From: Bacteroidota bacterium | GTDB taxonomy: Bacteria > Bacteroidota > Bacteroidia > Bacteroidales > VadinHA17 | Reading direction: 5' to 3' | Length of the DNA: 64,000 nucleotides | Assembly (NCBI GenBank): GCA_016718875.1 | Contig: JADKBL010000001.1 | Span: 186,001-250,000 of the forward strand | Part shown: one piece after another, positions 55,640 through 64,000 of the stretch | Layout: every line of letters begins with the position of its first letter | Position numbering within the stretch: the first letter of the stretch is position 1 | Notes under the pieces: model-generated | The model's input: only the letters and a program-made list of their open reading frames with translations | Database searches by the model: none | What the model was told of the DNA's origin: nothing | Translations under genes and position numbers: made by a program

Positions 55640-55948
55640 TTAATGTTTTAAACGGTTTTCTTTCTTAAAATCTTTTATTAGAAAATAAAATGGTTTGTAC
55701 GTCCTGAAACGGAATAGCGGTACCGGATCATACCCATGCGTTCCTCCAGGCCTGCATCTGAGTATTCTTCCTGTACCCATAACCAAACCATAAAATGGTC
55801 CATGGATCTTTAATGCATCAAGCATAAACTGTGAACAGGAAGGAATATGACGGCATGATGGCCGCAAAAATGGAGAAATCGAGTACCTGTAAAAATACAC
55901 AGGCAGCGATAAAAGAAAAGAGATAAAAGTTGTTATTGCCTTCAGCAT
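55640..55948 (-). CDS. yidD: Membrane-protein insertion efficiency factor YidD
   Basis: The protein has 102 residues with an N-terminal amphipathic/hydrophobic helix and the YidD core: SPFLRPSCRHIPSCSQFMLD and RILRCRPGGTHGYDPVP, including the conserved cysteines. It assists YidC-dependent insertion. It stands alone here and is not linked to rpmH or yidC. Confidence 0.92.
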   Translation of the reverse strand: MLKAITTFISFLLSLPVYFYRYSISPFLRPSCRHIPSCSQFMLDALKIHGPFYGLVMGTGRILRCRPGGTHGYDPVPLFRFRTYKPFYFLIKDFKKENRLKH

Positions 55949-56100
55949 ATGGCAAAGATAGCATTTGTGAACACAAACATGAAAGATTGAACTTCTGATG
56001 ATAAATAATTGTTATTCATGACAAAATGACTTGCAGATTATGACAAAAAGAAATTGGCAAATCTTTTGTAAGTAAAATTAAAAAATGGAGGAAATATAAA

Positions 56101-56778
56101 ATGACAATCTGGATATTATTCATAGGCTTCATGATCCTCAGCTGGGTCGTAAGCATGGTATTGAAATCAAAATTCAAAAAGTATTCCAAGATACTTATTG
56201 ACAATGGTATGACAGGGAGGGAAGTGGCTGAAAGGATGCTTCGTGATAATGGAATTTATGATGTTAAGGTAGTCAGTGTTCAGGGACATTTAACAGACCA
56301 TTATAACCCAACCGACAAGACAATTAACCTTAGTCAGGAAGTATATAACGGACGTCATATTTCTGCTGCAGCTGTGGCTGCACATGAAATAGGACATGCA
56401 ATTCAGCATGCAAAGGCATATGCATGGCTTGGATTCAGGTCAAAACTTGTCCCTGCTGTAAGTTTTGCTTCGAAATGGGTTCAGTGGGTGCTGCTTGCAG
56501 GTGTATTGCTTGTTCAGACTTTCCCCGCAATTCTTATCGCAGGAATAGCATTATTTGCAATGACGACTGTATTCAGTTTCATAACACTTCCTGTTGAGAT
56601 CGATGCCAGCCGCAGGGCTCTTGCCTGGCTCTCCAATGCAGGAATAACATCATACCAGAATCATGACAAGGCTCAGGATGCACTGAAATGGGCCGCATAT
56701 ACTTATGTAGTTGCTGCTCTGGGTTCTCTGGCAACACTCATGTATTATGTGATGATTTTCCTTGGTTCCAGAGATTGA
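56101..56778 (+). CDS. YugP-type zinc metallopeptidase
   Basis: The 225-residue membrane protein has HEIGH at residues 95-99 (AAVAAHEIGHAIQHAKAYAW). It has an N-terminal helix and three further helices, and DRTIN-like DKTINLSQEVYNGRH before the active site, as in the Zn_peptidase_2 (YugP) family. An unusually clear Shine-Dalgarno GGAGGAAAT precedes the ATG. Function is poorly known. A hairpin terminator lies 25 bases after the stop. Confidence 0.9.
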   Translation: MTIWILFIGFMILSWVVSMVLKSKFKKYSKILIDNGMTGREVAERMLRDNGIYDVKVVSVQGHLTDHYNPTDKTINLSQEVYNGRHISAAAVAAHEIGHAIQHAKAYAWLGFRSKLVPAVSFASKWVQWVLLAGVLLVQTFPAILIAGIALFAMTTVFSFITLPVEIDASRRALAWLSNAGITSYQNHDKAQDALKWAAYTYVVAALGSLATLMYYVMIFLGSRD

Positions 56779-56802
56779 CCATAACTAAATCAAGATAATT
56801 TC

Positions 56803-56838
56803 AACCGTCCGTTCCCGAAAGGGTGGACGGTTTTTTTA
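56803..56838. terminator. Intrinsic terminator between convergent genes
   Basis: AACCGTCC (56803-56810) pairs with GGACGGTT (56825-56832), extended by CCC/GGG around a short GAAA loop and followed by a T-run to 56837. It serves the YugP-type gene. Its T-run reaches the stop codon of the convergent methyltransferase-like gene. Confidence 0.85.
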
Positions 56839-57573
56839 TCTGCCCTCAACCTCAAATAATTTAGTCGATTTGTGTATGGTTCTAACAATTGCCCATACAA
56901 CAAATGCACCTATTGTGAGATATAACCACATCGGCGTAAAATAGAGCCTCTGTGCCAGGAAATAGTTTCTGGAGACATCCAGGAAAATAAAGATTACAAA
57001 AATATTCACGAAGCTGTTATACTCCCTTTTAAGTACATTACGGAATGAGAATGATAGTGTAGAAGGCTTGTAATTAAAGGACCATGGAATAAATGAAGAG
57101 ACCTTTTCTGACCATTTATCATATATTTCTCCGAATTTTCTCCTCAGAAACTGCTCCTCTGCAAACATTATACGCTCATAATAAAGCCAGTAAAGGAGGA
57201 TAAAAACAATTGAAAAACTCACCGACCGGAGAAAAAGAACAGGGCCAAGCCACATGAAAAAATTTCCCACGTATAACGGATGACGCACAATTGAATATAT
57301 TCCGGTTGTATTCAGTTCATCGGCAAGCTGACCAATCTCAGTATTCCGTCCCGATGTATTTTTTGGGGCAAAGCCAACGGTATAAGCTCTTATTATCTGA
57401 CCAAACAGGCTAACTGAAAGAAATATGAGTTCATCCCTCATATCATATATAATTGCCTGTCGGTTACCTATATACATTATAAATATCCCAGCTGCAACCA
57501 TAAATACCGGTAACCAGCTTCTTCTCCTGAAGAGCCAGTTGCCACTGTTTTCAAATTCATGTACAAGCGCCAT
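56836..57573 (-). CDS. Isoprenylcysteine-carboxyl-methyltransferase-like membrane protein
   Basis: This 245-residue multi-helix protein has the ICMT/PEMT core: TTGIYSIVRHPLYVGNFFMW and, further on, YYERIMFAEEQFLRRKFGE. The family methylates lipid-linked or thiol-linked carboxyl groups at membranes; the bacterial substrate is unknown. It is monocistronic. The broken cassette gene at 3144-3709 belongs to the same broad family. Confidence 0.8.
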   Translation of the reverse strand: MALVHEFENSGNWLFRRRSWLPVFMVAAGIFIMYIGNRQAIIYDMRDELIFLSVSLFGQIIRAYTVGFAPKNTSGRNTEIGQLADELNTTGIYSIVRHPLYVGNFFMWLGPVLFLRSVSFSIVFILLYWLYYERIMFAEEQFLRRKFGEIYDKWSEKVSSFIPWSFNYKPSTLSFSFRNVLKREYNSFVNIFVIFIFLDVSRNYFLAQRLYFTPMWLYLTIGAFVVWAIVRTIHKSTKLFEVEGR

Positions 57574-57610
57574 CCTGTCTTATTTAAGATGAGTCAAAAG
57601 TAGGAAAAAT

Positions 57611-58765
57611 CTAGAAACTATACTTTATTCTTATAAATCCCAGATTCATTCTTGATTCCATACTGCTGACCTTGCTCCTGAAATGCTGCCAGTATATTGA
57701 AAAATCTACATTCTCCGCTAATGAGAAATCCAGTGAGCTTCCTGCAAAGTAACCTTTAAGGTCGGGAAACAACATGCCTGAAACACTTATTGTCAGAAGA
57801 GGTGTTATAGGATATGAATACAGACCAAAAGGAGTGAATTTTGAAAAAGCCAGCTCCTTAGTTGACAGGGATCCTGAATAGAAGGAGAGAAAATTTTCAT
57901 AATCAGCAGGATTATTGCAGTACATAAACTGAAATTGCAGCATCGAATTATTGTTGAATGCCTTGTCAAATCCGATTGTGAATAAGCCTGTCCCTGTTGA
58001 ATCGGTAAAATTCTCCATTGGCTGAAACCACGACATTTCACCCCTGAAAGAAACCGACCCGAATGCTCCCGACCATCCGGCACCTGCAACAAAATCATTA
58101 CTGTTAAAGTATCCTGACAGAATCTGGAAATCATATCCCCATTTATTGAAGCGGTAGAGTGCAGCTGCAGTAATCCTGTCATCATAGTCTGCTTTCACTG
58201 CAAGTTCAAATGCCGAAGAAGACGTAGGATAATATTGAAGTCTTACAGCATCACTTCCCGGCCGTTCAATGTAATCGAACTCAAAGAATGAATAGGCATT
58301 GAAAATGTCATTCGGATTCCAAACCAGTGTCTGTCCCCAATTTATCCTCTGACGGCCTATCCTTGCCTGAAGCTTTTCATAATTGAAATCCACCCACAGT
58401 CTGTCGATGGTAGTATTTAGAAAAAAAGAAGGTTCATCCAGCAGGTTCCACGACATATCAATGAGGCCCGGATCATTAGCTATCATGCCAGAGTAGGAAG
58501 AGCTGCCTCTTACCATATCACCAATGAAAAGCCTGTTTCTTAATTCAGTGGCAAATGTTATATTTCTATTAATATAAGCATTGAAATTGAGCCTGTTATG
58601 AACCAGATTATCTATAACAAAAGGACCTGAAAGAGAATCAAATATCGCACTCTGCACAGTACTTACATATCCGTTAAGGCTGAATTTTTTGCCTGGTTCC
58701 TGAGAATAGATTCTGATACTTATGAAGAATATCAGAAAGAGCGATATTTTAAGAACTCTCTGCAT
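57611..58765 (-). CDS. Outer-membrane porin-like protein of the export operon
   Basis: This 384-residue protein has a signal peptide (MQRVLKISLFLIFFISIRIYS) and many short beta strands ending in an aromatic-rich IRIKYSF. The segment RIGRQRINWGQTLVWNPNDI is typical of DUF1302-like and related barrel proteins. It is the last gene of the TetR/LolA-like/FtsX/FtsX/ATPase operon (22 bases after the ATPase) and could be the outer-membrane exit or acceptor. Confidence 0.75.
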   Translation of the reverse strand: MQRVLKISLFLIFFISIRIYSQEPGKKFSLNGYVSTVQSAIFDSLSGPFVIDNLVHNRLNFNAYINRNITFATELRNRLFIGDMVRGSSSYSGMIANDPGLIDMSWNLLDEPSFFLNTTIDRLWVDFNYEKLQARIGRQRINWGQTLVWNPNDIFNAYSFFEFDYIERPGSDAVRLQYYPTSSSAFELAVKADYDDRITAAALYRFNKWGYDFQILSGYFNSNDFVAGAGWSGAFGSVSFRGEMSWFQPMENFTDSTGTGLFTIGFDKAFNNNSMLQFQFMYCNNPADYENFLSFYSGSLSTKELAFSKFTPFGLYSYPITPLLTISVSGMLFPDLKGYFAGSSLDFSLAENVDFSIYWQHFRSKVSSMESRMNLGFIRIKYSF

Positions 58766-58786
58766 ACTTAAATATAAATTATTCTC

Positions 58787-59473
58787 TCACTCCCTGATTT
58801 CATCCGATACAACACTCCCGTCTTCCAGAGTAATTACACGATGAGCCATTTTTACTACGCGGGGATCATGAGTTGAAAAAATGAAAGTGATTTTCTCCTC
58901 ATGGTTCAGTTTTTCCATGATTTCAAGCAGGGTTGTTGCTGATTTGGAATCAAGGTTTGCAGTTGGTTCATCGGCCAGCACAAATTTCGGTCTTGATGCA
59001 AGTGCCCTGGCTACAGCTACCCTCTGCTGTTGACCGCCTGATAGTTTTGATGGCCTGCTGTTGGCCCTGTCAGCGAGACCAACTGCCTTAAGTAATTCAA
59101 AGGTTCTTTCGTCACGATCCTTTTTGGACCATTTCTGTAAAGACATAATGAATTCAACATTCTCCCTTGCTGTTAGGACAGGTATCAGGTTATATGCCTG
59201 AAATACAAAACCAATATTTCTCATCCTGAAATCGATAAGCTGTGATGATTTCAGTTCTGACAGATCTGTGCCATCAATAATTATCTCCCCTGAGGTAGGC
59301 ATATCCAGACCTCCTATAAGATTCAGAAGGGTAGTTTTACCTGATCCTGACGGGCCAACAATTGCAGCAAATTCAGCCTCTTTGAATTCAAGGGAGACAC
59401 TATTTACGGCATGTACGTGTACTTCGGACCCGTTGTATATCTTATTTACATTTTTCAGCTCAAGGACTTTCAT
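58787..59473 (-). CDS. LolD/MacB-type ABC ATPase
   Basis: This 228-residue ATPase has Walker A GPSGSGKTT, signature LSGGQQQRVAVARAL, Walker B FVLADEPTANLD and the H-loop FSTHDPRV. It belongs to the MacB/LolD/FtsE class that powers mechanotransmission permeases. It is coded 28 bases after the second FtsX permease. Confidence 0.92.
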   Translation of the reverse strand: MKVLELKNVNKIYNGSEVHVHAVNSVSLEFKEAEFAAIVGPSGSGKTTLLNLIGGLDMPTSGEIIIDGTDLSELKSSQLIDFRMRNIGFVFQAYNLIPVLTARENVEFIMSLQKWSKKDRDERTFELLKAVGLADRANSRPSKLSGGQQQRVAVARALASRPKFVLADEPTANLDSKSATTLLEIMEKLNHEEKITFIFSTHDPRVVKMAHRVITLEDGSVVSDEIRE

Positions 59474-59500
59474 GACTTTTTTGTTTATTGAAGTTTTTTT

Positions 59501-60928
59501 CTATTCTGTTCTTATTGCTTCTGCCGGATCAAGTTTTAGTGCTTTAAGTGCAGGGTAAACCGAGGAGGCTATACCGGTAATGATTATAAGTATCACAACC
59601 ATCACAAAAAAGCTGGCAGAGATCTGGGGAAATATGTGCGCTGAGTAACCGAAAGCTTCCATCCCTTCTGCATACTGAGAAAAATTGATCCCCTTTTTTG
59701 CCGTCAGTATTATGGCGAGCCATCCGGCTAACATTCCCGTAATCCCTCCTGTTAATGAAAGGAATACAGATTCCAGCATGATCATTGAAAACACCTTTTT
59801 CTTATTCATGCCAATTGCAGTTAGCATCCCTAATTCCTTTGTCCTCTCAAGCACCACCATAAGCATTGTATTTATTATACCAAAGGCCAGGGCTGCGAGT
59901 ATAATAGCCATAAAAAAACCATATATCTGGTGCACATAATCTGTCATCATTGCAAGGTCAGGCTGAAGTTCCTTCCAGTTTTTTACATCAAGTTCCGGAA
60001 ATTTTTCCCTTATAACATTTGTAATCTTCTCTGATTCGCCAATGTCATTTATACGTATTATAATCTGGTGAAAGGAGCTTTCATTAATTCCGGTAAGCCG
60101 GCTGAGAACTTCATTCCTGATAAAAACCTGGCTCTGCTCATACATTGTGTTTTTAATGTCATAAATACCTCCGACTCTGAAAACTGAAGATACCTGATTA
60201 TTATCCCTGTCGAGCAATGTCAGTGTTATTCTTGAATTCTCGCGGAAAGACCACGCCTCCTGTTTTATCATCTGACCGTAATTCTGAAGTTCCCGTTTCG
60301 ACAGAACAGATGTTACCAGGGAAGTAAATTTCTTTTCGTTTGGAAATCTTTTGCCTGCCAGCAGTTTAAGTTTGCCTATAATTTCAGGAGGAACCTCTTT
60401 TTCTGCAAGCCTCAAAAGAACCACACTGTCAATAGCAAACCTTATAATATTCAACTCTTTTGCCAGGTCCTGGCCAATCAGGGCAAGGTCATATTTTGAT
60501 TCCTTTTCAAAATAATCACCTGTTCCGGGAATAACAGCTTTATAAAGTTTAAAAATTTCCTTTTCCCTGCCGGGATCGATACCGATAATCTGAACTCCGG
60601 CGCTCTTGGTTGCAGTACCGGCCATTCCGGTTATTATTTTTCTGACAACAATCTTATTAACACCTGGGATGGATGTTACAAAATTTACAATTCCATCTCC
60701 CGGTGTCATAAAAATACCCGGGTCATTGTTCAGGATATAATCTTTACCGGTTATCTGAATATGAGAAATCTCCTCATCAATTGCAGCATCAAAACGCTGG
60801 GCAATCATCCCGTTCATAAAAGCAACGGCAAAAACACCTGCAAAGATTCCTACAGTAACAGATGTTATAACCACCAGGCTGCGCACCCGGTTACGCCATA
60901 CATTTTTCCAGGCTGTTTTAAAGATCAT
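59501..60928 (-). CDS. FtsX/LolC-type ABC permease 2
   Basis: The 475-residue permease has one N-terminal helix (VVITSVTVGIFAGVFAVAFM), a large periplasmic MacB-like domain (residues about 45-320) and three C-terminal helices with RTKELGMLTAIGMNKKKVF. It pairs with the permease coded immediately upstream to form a heterodimer with the downstream ATPase. Topology fits LolC/LolE. Confidence 0.9.
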   Translation of the reverse strand: MIFKTAWKNVWRNRVRSLVVITSVTVGIFAGVFAVAFMNGMIAQRFDAAIDEEISHIQITGKDYILNNDPGIFMTPGDGIVNFVTSIPGVNKIVVRKIITGMAGTATKSAGVQIIGIDPGREKEIFKLYKAVIPGTGDYFEKESKYDLALIGQDLAKELNIIRFAIDSVVLLRLAEKEVPPEIIGKLKLLAGKRFPNEKKFTSLVTSVLSKRELQNYGQMIKQEAWSFRENSRITLTLLDRDNNQVSSVFRVGGIYDIKNTMYEQSQVFIRNEVLSRLTGINESSFHQIIIRINDIGESEKITNVIREKFPELDVKNWKELQPDLAMMTDYVHQIYGFFMAIILAALAFGIINTMLMVVLERTKELGMLTAIGMNKKKVFSMIMLESVFLSLTGGITGMLAGWLAIILTAKKGINFSQYAEGMEAFGYSAHIFPQISASFFVMVVILIIITGIASSVYPALKALKLDPAEAIRTE

Positions 60929-60938
60929 AATATTACAT

Positions 60939-62351
60939 TTAAGCCTTTAACGAATTTACTACCTGCATCTTACCAATTTTTCTCAAAGGATAAATCAGGG
61001 AAACAAAAACAATAATTGCTACCACTAACGACTGCCAAAGCACATACATATCCGGAAGCAGGAAGGGCATTACGGCTTCCATTCCGTAATCCTCGTACAT
61101 CTTTGCCATCTCGCCATGAAATCTTATTGGGTGGCTGTAACCGTAAAAGATAATAGGAAGCGCAGCAATTACACCTGAAACAATTCCCATCAGGCCAATA
61201 AGAATCATTTCCATGGTTACTACAACGGATAACTTTCTCTTCTGCATTCCTATTGCAACCAGTACTCCGAATTCCCTTCTTCGTTCAGCTGTCATCATAA
61301 GAACAGTCCCGAAAATTCCGAATGCTATAACCAGATAAAGAATAAAAATCATTATCATTCCGCTTTTACTGTCAGCATCCATCTGGTTTAACATAAGCTT
61401 GTTCATCTCCCGCCATCCCATCACTTTAAGTGGCGGCTCAAGCTGTTTTTCAAGTTCTTCAATTGTTTTTTCAATAGAATTATCATCATTGTCTTTAACG
61501 CTTATGGCCAGTGATGTAAGCATGCCGGGGGCATTGTAGAGCTCCTGGCATATATCATACGGAAGATATACAATCTTGTTGTCCAGATCAGGAGCAGGGA
61601 TTTTAACAATACCATTTATCCTGTATTTGCCTGCAGCAGTTGTACCATGGTAACCCTGACCCAGAAGGACAATAGTATCCCCTATGCCTGCCTTTAGAAA
61701 TGAAGCAAGCTTCTCGCCTATAACTGCTGCTGGTTCACCCTGTTTCAAATACCCGTTGCTAAATGATGCAAATTGCCTGAACACAGGCAATATTAAGGAG
61801 GAATCCCTATCCTCAATATTGAAATCAACCGCAAGAGCTGAGTTGCTGCTATACGCATTTCCACTGAAAAGGTCCAGGTCCTTCTTTATCTTTTCAGGCA
61901 ATACTGAATTTCTTAAAGATTCCACTGAAACTTTATCCAATCTATACCTGACAAGCCTGCTTCTTACATCTGACAGAAGAGCCTCTCTTTCCGGATCAAT
62001 ACCCATTACCAGAACACCTTTTGTCAGAGTACCAGTTGATGCAAGAGCAAATGATTCAAAACGCGGCACTGTTCCCACACTGTTTTTCAGGCTCATTATC
62101 TTCTGGTCGAGTTCAGGCGAATAGATAAATGTGTTATCAACCACTTTAGTGTCCCAGAAATCCTCATGCTGTATCTGAATGTAACCGGTATATGATTCAA
62201 TGGCATTTCTGAACATGTGATCGTATGTACCCAGCTGAAGCGATCTCATAACAAGAGCAAAAAAAATTGCAAAGAAAACTGAAGCAACTGTAATCAGAGT
62301 TCTCCTTTTGTTTCGCCAGAGGTTCCGCCATGCTATCTTATAATTCCTCAT
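60939..62351 (-). CDS. FtsX/LolE-type ABC permease 1
   Basis: The 470-residue permease has the same layout as its neighbour: N-terminal helix (TLITVASVFFAIFFALVMRS), periplasmic domain, and three C-terminal helices with RRREFGVLVAIGMQKRKLS. It is 10 bases upstream of permease 2. With the LolA-like carrier coded before it, a Lol-like route from inner to outer membrane is likely. Confidence 0.9.
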   Translation of the reverse strand: MRNYKIAWRNLWRNKRRTLITVASVFFAIFFALVMRSLQLGTYDHMFRNAIESYTGYIQIQHEDFWDTKVVDNTFIYSPELDQKIMSLKNSVGTVPRFESFALASTGTLTKGVLVMGIDPEREALLSDVRSRLVRYRLDKVSVESLRNSVLPEKIKKDLDLFSGNAYSSNSALAVDFNIEDRDSSLILPVFRQFASFSNGYLKQGEPAAVIGEKLASFLKAGIGDTIVLLGQGYHGTTAAGKYRINGIVKIPAPDLDNKIVYLPYDICQELYNAPGMLTSLAISVKDNDDNSIEKTIEELEKQLEPPLKVMGWREMNKLMLNQMDADSKSGMIMIFILYLVIAFGIFGTVLMMTAERRREFGVLVAIGMQKRKLSVVVTMEMILIGLMGIVSGVIAALPIIFYGYSHPIRFHGEMAKMYEDYGMEAVMPFLLPDMYVLWQSLVVAIIVFVSLIYPLRKIGKMQVVNSLKA

Positions 62352-62403
62352 ATCATTGGGTTAATTATCTGAGTTTTATTTTATCTGACTTCCGCCTTTC
62401 GCC

Positions 62404-63169
62404 TTACCTTATATTCTTCATATTCTGCTGCGAGAAAAAGCTTTCCTCAAGCGGAACGTTGAATCTGATCTCCTTAATTGTAATTATTGTTTTATTCCCT
62501 GGTTCATCTGCCGGCAGAAGCTCAATTTTTGTCTGTATTGTCCTGCCATCCATTGTTTTAATATCGCTGCCTGTCTCTGTTCTGACCAGGTTACCATCTT
62601 CATCGTACAATTCAGCCCTGATTACAAGAAATTCCTTTTTATCAATCCATCTTAACTGATGACCCCAAACCACAGCGGCATCTTCTTTTGCTTTCATCAT
62701 AATCCTGTAGCATAACCGGCCTTCAACAGACTCTTCACCCGTGATTTCATGGGTATAATCGTTTACCACACTGGATTCCTTAAGTATATCATCATTTGTG
62801 TAATCAGATCCCATCCATCCTTGCGACATCATAGACGGAGGAAGCTTAATAAGTCTGCTTATTGCAGGATTCCAGCTCCACATTTCAGTCCCTCTTTTTA
62901 AAAAGGTTTGATTTGCATCTTTTGCCGGAGCAGTTATAAGTGTCATTGCATAATCCCCGGCCAAGTGACCAGTTTTTAAATTCCACTGTCCTTTGCCATG
63001 TTGGTCTGATGATTGTCATCGACATGGTCATTATACTGGACTTTTCTCCGTTGAATTTCTCATCAGCTTTCCGGACAATTTCTGTGGCTGAAAGATCCTG
63101 ACCCGAAATATTAAAAACATTGATCAGCGGAAGTAAAAGAAACAATGGTTTGAATAGAAAATTCTTCAT
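62404..63169 (-). CDS. LolA-like outer-membrane lipoprotein-sorting protein (one frameshift)
   Basis: The start at 63169 gives a signal peptide (MKNFLFKPLFLLLPLINVF) and the family opening LSATEIVRKADEKFNGEKSS. An extra T near 62963-62964 breaks the frame. Correction gives KNWSLAGDYAMTLITAPAKD, and the rest (FLKRGTEMWSWNPAISRLIK, then MMSQGWMGSDYTNDDIL) matches proteins annotated as outer membrane lipoprotein-sorting protein. Corrected length is about 255 residues. It would carry a lipid or lipoprotein across the periplasm from the FtsX-type exporter coded next. Confidence 0.85.
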
Positions 63170-63175
63170 CTCAAC

Positions 63176-63817
63176 TTATTTGTATTTCGAAATAATATCA
63201 GTAATAGTTTTCTCATGATATTCTTCATCATTATCATCCATAAAAACATATGAGAGGGCGAATCCTTTCAGCATAAGTATAAAAAGATTAAGCTCACGGA
63301 TAGGATCATAACCTGGTTTCTCATTTCCTTTTTTCCTGACAAAATAATCTGTTAGCGTAATAACAATAGAATTTAAAAATGCCTGGTCAGGAATAATACT
63401 TCCTTGTTCCATAAAAACGGTACTTGACGGAAACATTCTCTGGAGTTTCTCCCTGACTTCGTTTTGCATTAACAGCTGAAAAATTAATCTCCAGAAAGAT
63501 ATTTTTTCTTTCATCATACTGAATAGCCTTCTTATAAAGAACTCAAATTCATCTTCCGAAAGGTATCCGTCTTTGTTTCTGTCGAAATCAGCATACATCT
63601 CATTTACTGACCTCATAATTATTTCAAATAACAGCGATTCCTTGCTTGTGAAATAATTATACATCAGTCCTTTAGACATACCTGCATGCCTTGCGATATG
63701 ACTTATGGTTGTCTTATGGTACCCCTCTTTTGCAAAATGCTCGAGAGCGACATTCATAATACGGGCTTTCCTTTCCTCCCTCATCTCTTCAAACTGCTCC
63801 GTCGTTCTTGGCGACAT
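63176..63817 (-). CDS. TetR-family repressor with an EF-hand-like loop
   Basis: The 213-residue protein has a TetR HTH at residues about 36-58 (TTISHIARHAGMSKGLMYNY). In the ligand domain, residues 79-90 read DRNKDGYLSEDE, a complete EF-hand calcium loop (D at 1, N at 3, D at 5, G at 6, L at 8, E at 12) followed by a helix. TetR proteins repress neighbouring transport genes until a ligand binds. It is the first gene of the export operon (6 bases before the LolA-like gene), with an operator candidate upstream. Calcium sensing is inference. Confidence 0.88.
   Translation of the reverse strand: MSPRTTEQFEEMREERKARIMNVALEHFAKEGYHKTTISHIARHAGMSKGLMYNYFTSKESLLFEIIMRSVNEMYADFDRNKDGYLSEDEFEFFIRRLFSMMKEKISFWRLIFQLLMQNEVREKLQRMFPSSTVFMEQGSIIPDQAFLNSIVITLTDYFVRKKGNEKPGYDPIRELNLFILMLKGFALSYVFMDDNDEEYHEKTITDIISKYK
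63548..63583 (-). other. EF-hand-like calcium-binding loop within the TetR gene
   Basis: These 12 codons encode the loop DRNKDGYLSEDE. All canonical EF-hand positions are satisfied (1 D, 3 N, 5 D, 6 G, 8 L, 12 E). The flanking sequence (NEMYADF before, FEFFIRRLFSMM after) can form the entering and exiting helices. Confidence 0.65.
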
Positions 63818-63852
63818 AACCTGAAAAATTTAAAAAATAACCCAATTTATTT

Positions 63853-63872
63853 TTGACTGAACGTCCGGTCAA
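63853..63872. promoter_or_regulatory. TetR operator candidate
   Basis: TTGACTGAACGTCCGGTCAA is a 20-base palindrome with two mismatched pairs, 36 bases upstream of the TetR start. Its TTGACxGxAC half site resembles operators of TetR/AcrR regulators. It is the likely self-regulatory site of the export operon. Confidence 0.7.
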
Positions 63873-64000
63873 AGTTAAAATGATATTTCATTTTTTACAA
63901 TTTTTTTTTTGAAATTTTCTTCTTTTTTATCCCTTTTTAACCTCCTTAGTACCCGAAATACAAATAATTGCAGTGTTTAATTCATTTTTTTGTAAAGAAT

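Noticed and set aside
1..64000. rRNA, tRNA, riboswitch or integrase genes
   Set aside because: Reading both strands I found no cloverleaf, rRNA core or tyrosine-recombinase motif; small RNAs without strong features could still be missed.

Overview
The window looks like a chromosomal segment of a Bacteroidota bacterium, probably Bacteroidales-like. The evidence is the gene families (DUF4249 lipoprotein, TonB, DUF2723 protein, YfiR-SpoIIE phosphatase, FtsX-type permeases), an F-type ATP synthase whose a subunit has a cleavable-looking N-terminal extension and whose epsilon subunit is short, A/T-rich leaders with few Shine-Dalgarno sites, and intergenic C/G-tract and CTCTGTG repeats. No rRNA, tRNA or CRISPR array was seen.

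Region 1 (1-1.5 kb) is a cell-surface pair. Region 2 (1.5-12.1 kb) is the accessory part. Genes that all lie on the minus strand are separated by long imperfect repeats. Most repeats end 6-45 bases after a stop codon and show inverted R/L-box-like ends with CTAAC/GTTAG cores. I read this as a candidate integron-like cassette array without a visible integrase. Cargo, in transcription order: a four-gene operon (GHKL/MORC-type ATPase, Rossmann methyltransferase-like protein, C5 DNA methyltransferase, HEPN-motif protein), a zeta-like kinase, an XRE membrane regulator, a GNAT acetyltransferase, a broken ICMT-like gene, and the mobile-mystery A/B (HTH + Fic) pair. The four-gene operon is the best candidate for an uncharacterised defence system. 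Region 3 (12.3-14.1 kb) holds a G-rich tract, GTCATT repeats and an intact IS3-family element with a canonical A_AAA_AAG frameshift site.

Region 4 (14-40 kb) is ordinary chromosome: TonB, an acetyl-xylan-esterase-like enzyme, a GH5-like enzyme, a sulfite-oxidase-like molybdoenzyme, an FtsX-like permease, a VOC protein, an iron-type alcohol dehydrogenase, EttA, a secreted WD40-caspase protein, a YfiR/SpoIIE phosphatase with a divergent receiver protein, a DUF2723 membrane protein, a metallopeptidase/propeller/barrel protein and a PLP decarboxylase. Region 5 (40-52.4 kb) carries the ATP synthase genes, a polyprenyl synthase, bactofilin, fabH, plsX, rpmF and a DUF177 gene. Region 6 (52.5-64 kb) carries a LiaF-like/LytS/LytTR cluster, yidD, a YugP-like peptidase, an ICMT-like protein, and a TetR-LolA-like-FtsX-FtsX-ATPase-porin export operon with a TetR operator candidate.

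A caution runs through the annotation. At least twenty reading frames are broken by single-base indels, most in homopolymers, including the essential atpB. Many of these are probably consensus errors, so I give corrected gene spans that join the pieces. Lesions are far denser in region 2, where real decay may also contribute.
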